Source: Streptomyces phaeofaciens
GTDB taxonomy: Bacteria > Actinomycetota > Actinomycetes > Streptomycetales > Streptomycetaceae
Direction: 5' to 3'
Length of the DNA stretch: 64,000 nt
NCBI RefSeq assembly: GCF_014648915.1
Contig: NZ_BMSA01000003.1
Span: 434,001-498,000 of the forward strand
Every line of letters begins with the position of its first letter. Within the stretch, counting starts at the first letter, position 1. The notes under the pieces were generated by a model. The model was not told the origin of the DNA and did not search any database. It saw only the letters and a program-made list of their open reading frames with translations. Both the position numbers and the translations under genes were made by a program. Below are positions 12,177-21,400 of this stretch, piece after piece.

Positions 12177-13192
12177 CCCGTATGTCCACCCGTCACGACA
12201 CCGCCGCGCCCCCCGCCAAGGAGGGGGGCGCGGCCCCGGGCCGCCCGCCCGCGGCCGCCGCGGAGGCGGACGCGCGGCGCCGGGCCCGGCTCTCGCGCCG
12301 CTGGCAGCGGGACATCCGCTGGAGCCCGTACGCCTTCGTCTCGCCGTTCTTCCTGCTCTTCCTCGCCTTCGGCCTGTTCCCGCTGGTCTACACCGGCTGG
12401 GCCTCGCTGCACCAGGTGGAGATGACCGCGCCCACCGACATGACGTGGGTCGGGATGCGCAACTACACGCGGATCTTCGACGACGACTTCTTCTGGAACG
12501 CGGCGAAGAACACGCTGACGATCGGGATCATCTCGACCGTGCCGCAGCTGCTGATGGCGATGGGCCTGGCGCACATCCTCAACTACAAGCTGCGTGCGTC
12601 GACCTTCTACCGGGTCGCGATGCTCGCGCCGTACGCGACGTCGATCGCCGCCGCCTCGCTCGTGTTCGTGCTGCTCTTCGGGCGCGACTACGGCATGATC
12701 AACTGGGCGCTGGACACGGTCGGGATCAGCCCGGTCGACTGGCAGAACGACAAGTGGCCTTCGCAGATCGCGGTGTCGTCGATCATCATCTGGCGGTGGA
12801 CCGGCTACAACGCGCTGATCTATCTGGCGGCGATGCAGGCGATCCCGCAGGACCTGTACGAGTCGGCGGCGCTGGACGGCGCCAGCCGCTGGCAGCAGTT
12901 CCTCCATGTGACCCTGCCGTCGCTGCGGCCGACGATCCTCTTCACGGTCGTCGTCTCCACGATCGGCGCCAGCCAGGTCTTCGGCGAGCCGCTCCTCTTC
13001 GACGCCAACAAGGGCGCGTCGGGCGGCGCGGAGCACCAGTTCCAGACGCTGGGCCTGTACCTGTACGAGCAGGGCTGGGTGAACCAGCACCTGGGCCGGG
13101 CTTCCGCCATCGCCTGGACGATGTTCCTGATCCTGATCGTGATCGGCATCGTCAACTACGTCATCTCGCGCCGGCTGCGCGCCAGCAGTTAA
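12173..13192 (+). CDS. cebF: CebF, cellobiose ABC transporter permease
   Basis: A 339-residue inner-membrane permease of the sugar ABC transporter family. The first 45 residues are cytoplasmic and rich in Ala, Pro and Arg, followed by six or so membrane segments. The EAA loop that contacts the ATPase reads ESAALDGASRWQQFLHVTLP. It pairs with CebG and uses the shared ATPase MsiK. Two starts are possible: GTG 12173, which makes the usual 4-base overlap with cebE, and ATG 12182 three codons on; neither has a clear ribosome site, which suits translational coupling. Confidence 0.92.
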   Translation: MTRMSTRHDTAAPPAKEGGAAPGRPPAAAAEADARRRARLSRRWQRDIRWSPYAFVSPFFLLFLAFGLFPLVYTGWASLHQVEMTAPTDMTWVGMRNYTRIFDDDFFWNAAKNTLTIGIISTVPQLLMAMGLAHILNYKLRASTFYRVAMLAPYATSIAAASLVFVLLFGRDYGMINWALDTVGISPVDWQNDKWPSQIAVSSIIIWRWTGYNALIYLAAMQAIPQDLYESAALDGASRWQQFLHVTLPSLRPTILFTVVVSTIGASQVFGEPLLFDANKGASGGAEHQFQTLGLYLYEQGWVNQHLGRASAIAWTMFLILIVIGIVNYVISRRLRASS

Positions 13193-13204
13193 GGAGGAGC
13201 AGCC

Positions 13205-14116
13205 GTGACGACGACGACTGTGACCAAGTCCGAGCCCCAGGACACGGTGCCGGCGGCCCGCAGGGTGCGCCGCCCGAAGTCCGAGCGCGCCGGCGGTCAG
13301 CTGCACGCCGGGCCGATCGCGTACGTGATCCTCGCCGTGTTCACCCTCGGCTCGCTGTTCCCGCTGGTGTGGACGGCGATCGCCGCGTCCCGCGACAACA
13401 ACCGGCTGGCGCAGACGCCACCGCCGTTCTGGTTCGGCTCGAACCTCTTCAAGAACCTGGACATCGCCTGGAACGACGCCAATCTGGGCAAGGCCTTCGT
13501 CAACACGACGATCGTGGCCGGGACCTCGGCGGCGACGATCGTCTTCCTGTCCACGATCGCCGGGTTCGCCTTCGCCAAGCTGCGGTTCCGGGGCCGGGGC
13601 GCGGCGATGCTGATCGTGATCGGCACGATGATGGTGCCGCCGCAGCTGAGCATCATCCCGCTGTACATGATGGTGGCGAAGCTGGAGTGGACCGACCAGC
13701 TCCAGGCGGTGATCCTGCCTTCACTGGTGAGCGCGTTCGGTGTGTTCTTCATGCGGCAGTACCTGATCCAGGCGCTGCCGGACGAGATCATCGAGGCGGC
13801 CCGGGTGGACGGCGCGAGCAGCTGGCGCGTGGTGTGGCACGTGGTGTTCCCCACGGCGCGCCCCGCGATGGCGGTGCTCGGCATGCTGATGTTCGTGCAG
13901 ACGTGGAACGACTTCCTGTGGCCGTTCCTGGTGCTGAGCCAGACCGGCAACCCGACGGTGCAGGTCGCGGTCGCGGGCCTCGGCCGCGGGTACACGCCCG
14001 ACCAGTCGCTGATCATGGCGGGTGCGCTGCTGGGCACGCTGCCGCTGCTGCTGGTCTTCGCGATCTTCGGCAAGCAGATCGTGGGCGGCATCATGCAGGG
14101 CGCGGTGAAGGGCTGA
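13205..14116 (+). CDS. cebG: CebG, cellobiose ABC transporter permease
   Basis: A 303-residue permease, partner of CebF. After a basic cytoplasmic tail of about 35 residues it has six membrane segments and the EAA loop IIEAARVDGASSWRVVWHVV, then TWNDFLWPFLVLS, typical of MalG-type permeases. GTG 13205 follows a clear AAGGAGGAGC ribosome site twelve bases after the cebF stop. Last gene of the transporter operon; bglC follows 132 bases later with its own CebR box. Confidence 0.92.
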   Translation: MTTTTVTKSEPQDTVPAARRVRRPKSERAGGQLHAGPIAYVILAVFTLGSLFPLVWTAIAASRDNNRLAQTPPPFWFGSNLFKNLDIAWNDANLGKAFVNTTIVAGTSAATIVFLSTIAGFAFAKLRFRGRGAAMLIVIGTMMVPPQLSIIPLYMMVAKLEWTDQLQAVILPSLVSAFGVFFMRQYLIQALPDEIIEAARVDGASSWRVVWHVVFPTARPAMAVLGMLMFVQTWNDFLWPFLVLSQTGNPTVQVAVAGLGRGYTPDQSLIMAGALLGTLPLLLVFAIFGKQIVGGIMQGAVKG

Positions 14117-14235
14117 CGTCCCCGCCCCCGTGTCCTCGGGGGCCGGGCCACCGCCGCCCCGGCCCCCTTCCCGCACCTCCGCACTTCTTCCCCCCAACCT
14201 CGTCGGTCGGTCTCGACGACCTCGACGACCTTCCA

Positions 14236-14249
14236 TGGGAGCGCTTCCA
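14236..14249. promoter_or_regulatory. CebR box overlapping the bglC ribosome site and start
   Basis: TGGGAGCGCTTCCA differs from the perfect CebR box by a single base. Its last A is the first base of the bglC ATG, and its GGGAG is the only reasonable Shine-Dalgarno sequence for that start, seven bases away. The operator, ribosome site and start codon are thus one element. Confidence 0.88.
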
Positions 14250-15685
14250 TGTCTGAGTCCGCACAGCCGGCCACCCCGGTGACCTTTCCTCCCGCCTTCC
14301 TCTGGGGCGCCGCGACATCCGCGTACCAGATCGAGGGGGCGGTGCGGGAGGACGGCCGTACGCCCTCCATCTGGGACACCTTCAGTCATACGCCGGGCAA
14401 GACGGCCGGTGGCGAGACCGGTGACATCGCTGTCGACCACTACCACCGCTACCGCGACGACGTGGCGCTGATGGCGGAGCTGGGCCTGTCGGCGTACCGC
14501 TTCTCGATCTCCTGGTCCCGGGTGCAGCCGACGGGCCGCGGTCCCGCGGTGCAGGTGGGCCTGGACTTCTACCGCCGGCTGGTGGACGAGCTGCTGGCGA
14601 AGGGCATCAAGCCGGCCGTCACCCTCTACCACTGGGACCTCCCGCAGGAGCTGGAGGACGCGGGCGGCTGGCCGGAGCGGGACACGGCGTTCCGGTTCGC
14701 CGAGTACGCGCAGATCGTCGGCGAGGCGCTCGGCGACCGCGTGGAGAACTGGATCACGCTGAACGAGCCGTGGTGCAGCGCGTTCCTGGGCTACGCCTCC
14801 GGGGTGCACGCGCCCGGACGCACGGACCCGGTGGCGTCCCTGCGCGCGGCCCACCACCTCAACCTGGCGCACGGCCTGGGCACCACGGCGCTGCGCTCGG
14901 TGATGCCGGCCCGCAACACGGTGGCGATCAGCCTCAACTCGTCGGTGGTGCGGCCGCTCTCGCAGACGCCGGCGGACCTGGCGGCGGCCCAGAAGATCGA
15001 CGACCTGGCGAACGGCGTCTTCCACGGCCCGCTGCTGAAGGGCGCCTACCCGCAGACGCTGCTGGACGCGACCTCGTCGCTGACGGACTGGTCGTTCGTC
15101 GAGGAGGGCGACCTCCGGACGATCCACCAGCCGCTGGACGCCCTGGGCCTGAACTACTACACGCCGACGCTGGTCTCGGCGGCCGACGAGACGGTGCAGG
15201 GCCCGCGCTCGGACGGCCACGGCGCGAGCGCCCACTCGCCCTGGCCGGGCGCGGACGACGTCGCCTTCCACCAGACACCGGGCGAGCGCACGGAGATGGG
15301 CTGGACGATCGACCCGACCGGCCTGCACGAGCTGATCATGCGGTACACGAAGGAAGCCCCGGGGCTGCCCCTCTACATCACCGAGAACGGCGCCGCCTAC
15401 GACGACAAGCCCGACCCGGACGGCCGCGTCCACGACCCGGAGCGGGTCGCCTACCTGCACGGCCACCTCTCGGCGGTCCGCCGCGCGATCGCGGACGGCG
15501 CGGACGTGCGGGGCTACTACCTGTGGTCCCTGCTGGACAACTTCGAGTGGGCGTACGGCTACGAGAAGCGGTTCGGCGCCGTGTACGTCGACTACGCGAC
15601 GCTCGCCCGCACCCCGAAGTCGAGCGCCCTCTGGTACGGCCGCGCGGCCCGCTCGGGGACCCTGCCGGACATCGACACGGCGTGA
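14249..15685 (+). CDS. bglC: BglC, intracellular GH1 beta-glucosidase
   Basis: A 478-residue glycoside hydrolase family 1 enzyme that splits imported cellobiose and cello-oligosaccharides to glucose. The N-terminal family pattern [15 protein letters not shown] is at about residues 15-30; the acid/base is Glu173 in TLNEPW and the nucleophile is Glu379 in YITENGAAY. No signal peptide, so it acts in the cytoplasm. In Streptomyces its product removes the inducer of CebR, closing the loop with the transporter upstream. Length is normal for the family. Controlled by the CebR box embedded in its start. Confidence 0.94.
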   Translation: MSESAQPATPVTFPPAFLWGAATSAYQIEGAVREDGRTPSIWDTFSHTPGKTAGGETGDIAVDHYHRYRDDVALMAELGLSAYRFSISWSRVQPTGRGPAVQVGLDFYRRLVDELLAKGIKPAVTLYHWDLPQELEDAGGWPERDTAFRFAEYAQIVGEALGDRVENWITLNEPWCSAFLGYASGVHAPGRTDPVASLRAAHHLNLAHGLGTTALRSVMPARNTVAISLNSSVVRPLSQTPADLAAAQKIDDLANGVFHGPLLKGAYPQTLLDATSSLTDWSFVEEGDLRTIHQPLDALGLNYYTPTLVSAADETVQGPRSDGHGASAHSPWPGADDVAFHQTPGERTEMGWTIDPTGLHELIMRYTKEAPGLPLYITENGAAYDDKPDPDGRVHDPERVAYLHGHLSAVRRAIADGADVRGYYLWSLLDNFEWAYGYEKRFGAVYVDYATLARTPKSSALWYGRAARSGTLPDIDTA

Positions 15686-15764
15686 CCCCGACACACACGA
15701 CCAACTGACCGGGGGCAGGGGAAGGGGCGCGGCGGGCTGGGGGCCTGCCGCGCCCCGCTGTTTC

Positions 15765-16667
15765 TCACGCCTCGGCGAACAGTTCCTCGGCACTCGTCGC
15801 GGTCAGGGACCGGTCGAGCCACGTCCCCAGCACCTCCAGATCGGCGCAGGCGGTGATCCGCTCCCGCACCGCCTCGGAGACCTCGACGCCACGACGGTCG
15901 AGGATACGAAGGATGTCCTCGGCCCGGCCCTCGGCCCGGCCCTCGGCCCGGCCCTTGGCCTCGCCCTCGATGAGGGTTTCCTCGATGAGGGTGCCACTGC
16001 CGGGGAAACGGGGAGTGTACGTGGCCATCAGATTCCTCCACAGTGCACGGGCCGGGGTCTCACCCAGGCCGACTTCGGTGAATTCCGCCCATCGCTTCGC
16101 GGTCTCGCCGCCGGTGTTGGCCACCGCCGCCGCCAGCGCGTCCAGTATCGCAGGGAGCCCCGGATCCTTGGCGTGGGCGAGCGCGCAGAAGACGGCGAGC
16201 GCGAGGTCATCGGCCGCCTCGTCCGGGTCGATGACCGCAGGGACGTTCCCCGGGCCCAGCACGAGCGGGAACACCGCCATGCTGGTGTGGAAGGGCGGGC
16301 CGACCCGGACGGGTTCCGCCGCCCAGGACGCGGTGGCCTTGTCCCGGCAGACCACCAGCAGGATCGGGGGCAGCCGGTACCTGGCGTACAGATGCGCCAG
16401 GTAGTACGTCCAACTGTTCGGCTTGTCCGGGACCGGTTTGCTCTGGGCCTCGACGGCGAGCAGGAAGGCGCCGTCGTTCGCCGTGTCGACCCGGAACAGG
16501 GTGTCCACACGGCGCGCCAGCGGCCGGATCTCGGTGAGATCCGTGTCCATGGGCTGGATCGCCGTGGGCTCGGGGAAGGTGATGCCTGCCCGGGGGAGGG
16601 CTCGGGCGAACAGCCCTGGATCCTCCCGGAAGATCTGATGCATCGCCTCGTGCGCTGAACTGACCAT
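15765..16667 (-). CDS. Rpn-like / hypothetical protein of the PD-(D/E)XK kind
   Basis: A 300-residue protein that begins VSSAHEAMHQIFREDPGLF, a start shared by a large Streptomyces family. Residues about 50-90 contain RVDTANDGAFLLAVEAQSKP, matching the D...ExQ pattern of Rpn/transposase-31-type nucleases, followed by YYLAHLYARYRLP and a strand with VVCRD. The C-terminus has three GRAE repeats, then a helix ending in LFAEA. These proteins often occur in many copies per genome; their cellular role is not settled. ATG 16667 is used rather than upstream frame starts because the conserved part begins there. No operon partner is evident. Confidence 0.65.
   Translation of the reverse strand: MVSSAHEAMHQIFREDPGLFARALPRAGITFPEPTAIQPMDTDLTEIRPLARRVDTLFRVDTANDGAFLLAVEAQSKPVPDKPNSWTYYLAHLYARYRLPPILLVVCRDKATASWAAEPVRVGPPFHTSMAVFPLVLGPGNVPAVIDPDEAADDLALAVFCALAHAKDPGLPAILDALAAAVANTGGETAKRWAEFTEVGLGETPARALWRNLMATYTPRFPGSGTLIEETLIEGEAKGRAEGRAEGRAEDILRILDRRGVEVSEAVRERITACADLEVLGTWLDRSLTATSAEELFAEA
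15918..15953. repeat. Three perfect 12-bp repeats encoding GRAE
   Basis: CTCGGCCCGGCC occurs three times without a gap (15918-15929, 15930-15941, 15942-15953) near the 3' end of the Rpn-like gene. On the coding strand each unit gives Gly-Arg-Ala-Glu. The length is a multiple of three, so copy-number change would keep the frame. Confidence 0.9.
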
Positions 16668-16749
16668 GTGACGGAATGTAGTTGGACAAGCGCGCTTCGT
16701 GCGCATGAACGAGGGCACGTTCAGCTGTAAGAGTGAATTTGCCTCTGGC

Positions 16750-17175
16750 CTATGACAGCCATGCCTGGGCGCCCCGCCGTTCGAGCTCGAACCAGGTCGC
16801 CTTGCCCGGTCCCGGACCATGTGTGCAGACGCCCCAGGCGTCGGCGCCGCACGAGATGAGCTGTATGCCGCGCCCCCCTTCGTCGTCCCGGCCGGGAGTG
16901 CGGGCCGCGGGCAGGCCGGGGGCCTCGTCATGGACGAGGACGCGCAGCCGCCGCGCGTCCGTCCAGGCGGCACGGAGGGTGACCGGTGCCGCGCAGCCCT
17001 TGCCCTCGCAGGCGTTGATGGCGTTCGTGACGGCTTCGGAGGTCAACAGCGTCGCGGTGTCGGCGAGTTCGGGGCACCCGGAGGCGACGAGGAGGGTCCG
17101 GACGGTCTCCCTGGCGGTGCGGACCCAGGCGGGGTGGGGCGGGAAGACGAGGGAGACGCTGGGCGGGTCTTCCAC
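16750..17175 (-). CDS. Anti-sigma/RsbW-type ATP-binding protein of a WhiJ-like trio
   Basis: A 141-residue HATPase_c domain protein like the small serine-protein-kinase/anti-sigma factors of Streptomyces. The N box is LLTSEAVTNAINAC, the G1 box VHDEAPGLP and the G2 box GGRGIQLI, so ATP binding looks intact. Divergent from the XRE-DUF5753 gene across a 232-base gap. In this genus such ATPases are recurrently found beside an XRE-DUF5753 regulator and a DUF397 protein (the whiJ and abaA loci), where they affect development and antibiotic production. The family role is known; the role of this copy is not. Confidence 0.85.
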   Translation of the reverse strand: MEDPPSVSLVFPPHPAWVRTARETVRTLLVASGCPELADTATLLTSEAVTNAINACEGKGCAAPVTLRAAWTDARRLRVLVHDEAPGLPAARTPGRDDEGGRGIQLISCGADAWGVCTHGPGPGKATWFELERRGAQAWLS

Positions 17176-17407
17176 GGGGCTCCTTTGATCGTGGGGGGGG
17201 TTCCGTGTCCACGCGGTGACCAGGTCCGGGCCTCGGCAAGTGGGTTGAGGGCGGGGGTACTTCCTCGTGGTGGCTGGTGTCGACGGTAGGGAAATGTTTT
17301 CCCTTGCAGCAAGCTTCTCCCGCGTCTGTCACCTAAGTGGGTGATCAGCCGACGCCACCGCGCCCCGGGATGGCCGAGGTCGTCAGACTGCTGGCCAGGA
17401 GGTCGAC

Positions 17408-18289
17408 ATGGCACCCAGGAACAATCCGAGCGAACGCCAGCGCAGGCTCGGCGCGGAGCTGCGCAAACTCCGTGTTCGCGCCGGGCTCACCGGCGAACAG
17501 GCGGCTGCGTTCCTGGACGCGGACCGCGCCCGCGTCAGCAACATCGAGACCGGGCGCATCGACGTGTCCCGCAACCGCCTCTACAAGGTGCTCCAGGACT
17601 ACGGCTGCCCGCCGGGCACCTACTTCGACGCCCTCATGGCCATGGCTCAGGAGAACGGGAAAGGCTGGTGGGGTGAGTTCAGCGAGACGATCGGCCCGGC
17701 GGCCCGTGACCTGGCCGAGCTCGAATCCCGTTCGACGATTCTGCGCACCCACAACCCGTTGGTGATTCCCGGCATGCTCCAGACCGAGGAGTACGCCCGT
17801 GCCGTCCTCGCGGCCACGGAGGCCGAGCCCCACCGAGCCGGCCGTTACGCCGAGTTCCGCGTGTGTCGGCAGCATGTTCTGACCGGCGGATCCCCCGCGA
17901 CGTACCACGCGATCATCCACGAAGCGGCTCTCCACACCCGGGTGGGAAGCCCGGAGATCATGCGGAGGCAGCTGCTACGACTGATGGAGGTGTCGCGACA
18001 GGCCAACGTGACCGTGCAGGTGTACCCCTTCGAGGCGGGTGTCTATGCCGCCCACAGCCGGTCGTTCGTCCTCTTCGGCACCGGCGTCCCCGAGCTGGAC
18101 ACGGTCTATCTCGAGCATCCGACGAACTCGCTCTTCCTGTGGGATGGAGCCCAACTGGACGAGTACGCCAAAATGTTCGAGCGGCTCTCGGAACTGGCTC
18201 TGGCACCCGTGGACCCGGAATCGGCACCCGAGTCCCACGCGTCGCGCGACTCCCTGAGCCTCATCCAACATGTGATGTACACCCTCTGA
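17408..18289 (+). CDS. XRE regulator with DUF5753 domain (WhiJ-like)
   Basis: A 293-residue regulator. Residues about 12-70 are an XRE-type helix-turn-helix (LGAELRKLRVRAGLTGEQAA, then DRARVSNIETGR). Residues about 95-275 are a DUF5753 domain with LRTHNPLVIPGMLQTEEYAR and VYPFEAGVYAAHSRSFVLF. Proteins of this layout, such as WhiJ of S. coelicolor, bind DNA and are thought to be controlled by the small DUF397 partner. ATG 17408 follows a GGAGG site. The DUF397 gene starts 12 bases after its stop and an ATPase gene is divergent, so all three elements of the classic cassette are present. Confidence 0.9.
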   Translation: MAPRNNPSERQRRLGAELRKLRVRAGLTGEQAAAFLDADRARVSNIETGRIDVSRNRLYKVLQDYGCPPGTYFDALMAMAQENGKGWWGEFSETIGPAARDLAELESRSTILRTHNPLVIPGMLQTEEYARAVLAATEAEPHRAGRYAEFRVCRQHVLTGGSPATYHAIIHEAALHTRVGSPEIMRRQLLRLMEVSRQANVTVQVYPFEAGVYAAHSRSFVLFGTGVPELDTVYLEHPTNSLFLWDGAQLDEYAKMFERLSELALAPVDPESAPESHASRDSLSLIQHVMYTL

Positions 18290-18301
18290 AAGGACCCAGC
18301 C

Positions 18302-18493
18302 GTGCCTCAACTCGCCTGGCAGAAGTCGTCGTTCAGCACAGGCGGCGAAGGCGAGTGCGTCGAAGTGGCCGCATCACCCCCCTCCCACCTCCACCTCCGC
18401 GAGAGCGACCGCCCCCACGTGACGGCCACCGTCGAACCCCGCGCCCTGGCGCAGCTCCTGCACGCCGTGAAGTCCGGGGGGCTCAGGCCCTGA
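18302..18493 (+). CDS. DUF397 protein, partner of the XRE regulator
   Basis: A 63-residue DUF397 protein. It has the family pattern WQKSSFSTGGEGECVEVA at the start and a second strand reading VHLRESD-like (HLHLRESDRP), then VEPRALAQLLHAV. DUF397 members are small partners of XRE-DUF5753 regulators, the best known being at the whiJ locus. GTG 18302 has AAAGGA nearby. Its 3' end overlaps by 11 bases with the convergent protease-NTPase gene. Confidence 0.87.
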   Translation: MPQLAWQKSSFSTGGEGECVEVAASPPSHLHLRESDRPHVTATVEPRALAQLLHAVKSGGLRP

Positions 18494-21400
18494 GGTCCAG
18501 GTGGGCGAAGACGGCGTTCCGGATGCGTAGGACCGCCGTGGGGTCGGTGTCGGCGAGGACCGGGACCGCGTGGTGCCAGCCGTCGGGGGTGAGGGCCTCC
18601 GCCAGGAGGGCGCGGGCCGTGGGAAGGTCCGGGCCGGACGCCGGCGGGAACAGGAACGCGGCCAGGCGCCGCACCACCGAGGGGCTGCGGGTCGTGAGGA
18701 GTTGAGCACCCGCCCGGTCCCCGGGAACACAGGCGACGAACGCGGCCAGCGCCGAGAGCGTCTCCGAACGCTCCTCCTCGGTCGACCGCCGCCGGGCGAG
18801 CGCGCACGCCGTGGTCAGATCGCCGAGCGCGGCGGAGACGACGGCCATCGTGTTGCCGCCTCCCGAGTGGAGCGTCGTCTCGCAGTCCGCCACCACGTCG
18901 TGCAGAAGCCGGCGCGCCTCGCACGGGTCGGCCGTCGCGGTCAGCAGGGCGAGCAGGGCCCTCGGGGCGAACCCGAGACTGCGGGAGGGGTCCGCGGCCA
19001 TGCCGAGCAGGATCTTCACGATCTGGGCGCCGCGCTCGCCGTCATGGGGCCCCACGGCGGTGAGCATCCTGGCGTACCCCGACACGGACGTGTCGCGCAT
19101 CTCCCGGAGCAGACCGTCCAGCCACTCGCCCGCCGTCCCCGGGGCGTGCGGCCACAGGCTCGCCACCGCCTCCATGAGGGCACGCTCGCGGTGGATCCAC
19201 GCCACCGCGGGATCCGGCGCGATGGCGCCGAGCATCTGGAGGACCTCCGCGACCCGGTCCGCCGCGCCCGTGGCGGCAAGGGCCTGGACGGCGACGGTCA
19301 GGGCGTTCTCCTTCACGAGCCACTGGTCGACCGTGGACGCGGTCCCGACCGCCTGCTCGGCGAGGCGCAGTGCCTCACCGGTGTCGTCCGGTGCGACGGC
19401 CAGGGACACGACCGCGTATCCCATGGCCCGCGCCTCGGGCCGGGCGATCGCCCCGGCCAGGCGCTCGGCGTCCTGGGCCCGGCCGGCCGTGGCGAGCGCC
19501 CCCGCGAGGGCGGCGAGGCGTTCGTCGCGCGCGAGATAGACCGATCCGCCGGTCGCCTGGTATCTGCGCTCGGCCTGGTGGAGAAGCCGCCACGACCGGT
19601 CGGGGTCGGTGGTGACCCAGTGGGCGGCGAGGGCGGTCAGGGCCTCGGCGACGAACCACTGGAGGGGACCCGAGGCGTCGAGCAGCACCCGCTCCAGGGC
19701 GTCGGCGGCGCCGGCCGCCACCAGCAGCTCCGTCAGGCGTGCCGAGGAACGGTTGTCCTCTTCGAGGGGTTCGTCGTTGGCCTCCCAGAACGCCTCCAGG
19801 CACGCCCACGCCTCGTCGGCCCGGCCCTGTCCGGCCCGGCCTTCGGCGAGGGCCAGCCAAGCCTCCGGCACGGCCCCCCACCGCTCCGCCCGGGCCGGCT
19901 CCCACAGACCCTCCGCCAGCCGGTGGGCGTCGTCGACCCGGCCCACCGCCACCAGCGCGCGCACCGCCGGGGACGCCTCGGCGTCACTGCGGGTATCGGG
20001 ATGCTCCATGACCCGTCGCGCGTGTGCCACGGCGAGTTCCGTCATCCGCTCCGCCTCGCGCGGGCGGACCGGGTGCAGGACCTCGGCGACGAACGCGGGA
20101 AGGTTCGGCGGGCGCCCGGCCCGCTCCCGCCCGAGGGCCGCGATCGCGTCGTACAGTCGCGCCGCTCGTGCGGGGTCGGGGCCCGCCCCCCATGCCGCGG
20201 CGACGGACGCGAGGGCGCGGACGCGGGTGGCCGGGTAGGAGATCACGCCGGCCGTCTGCTCCGCCCGGCTCAGCAGGTCGGCCCGGCGTTCCGGGTCCCG
20301 CAGCACGGCGGCCGTCGCGATGAACGCCTCGACCACCGTCGCGACGCCCGAGTCGTAGTGCGGCAGGGGCAGTTCGTCCAGCCGGCGCAGTGCCTCGTCC
20401 TGGCGGCCCGCCGTCGCCAGGATCGTGGCCCGCCTGCCCTGAGCGAGAACGACGTAGGAGTCCCCGTAGATCTCGTAGGGGTCCGCGACCGCCTCCTCGG
20501 TCAGCCGGACCATCTCCTCGGCCAGCCCGCCCGCCCGGCGGTCGCCCGACTCGGCCAGCACCTGGGCGACCCCCGCCAGTGCCTGGGCGCGGTCCATCGG
20601 GCGGAAGACGGTCCGTGCCAGGCCGATCGCCTGGCGGACGCGGCCGTGGCGGGCGTACACCGCCGGAATGTCCGGGTGCAGGGACTCGTTGCGGCGGCTC
20701 ACCAGATCGGCGGTCGCGGCCAGGACGGCGAGGGAGCCCAGGTCGTCGGGGGTCGTGTCGCGGACGAGCCGGCGGGCGGCCGCGATCTCCGCCAGGCAGG
20801 CCGCGTCGCTGCCCGTCGCCTCGCGGAGCCGGTCGCGGCGGCGGACGTCCATGGCCAGGGTCGTCGCCCTATCGGTCTCGTCCAGCGACGCGAGGAGGCG
20901 GCCGTACGGCTGGAGGAGGTAGAGCGGGGTGCCCTCCGGCCAGCCCAGGCGCTCGTAGGTCGCCGCCCAGGCGTGCACGCGTTCCCGGTAGGTCCCGATG
21001 TCCGGCCCGAACTCCTCCAGCGCGGCCGTCAGCAGGGTCTCGTGGGCGAAGAGGTAGCCCCGGGTGGAGGCGTACAGGGTGACGTCACCGCTGTGGCCGC
21101 CGTAGCCGTCGGGGCCGCCGCTGTCGGGGCCGACGGCTCCGCGCAGCCGCAGGATCCGGCCGAACGAGCTGGCCAGCCGCCCGCGCAGCTCGTAGTGGGG
21201 TTCGCCGGTGAGTTCGCGCAGGTCGTCGACGGTCAGGGTGCCGCGGGCGGCGGCGAGGAGGCCGACCAGGTCGCGCTGGAGGCGGTCTCCGGCGAGGGCC
21301 TGGCGGAGTTCGAAGGTGGCCTCGTGCTCGGTGTGCCGGGACGCCCGGGTGGCGGACAGCCGGACCACCCGGCAGGAGCGCAGCGGATGGTCGCCCCTGA

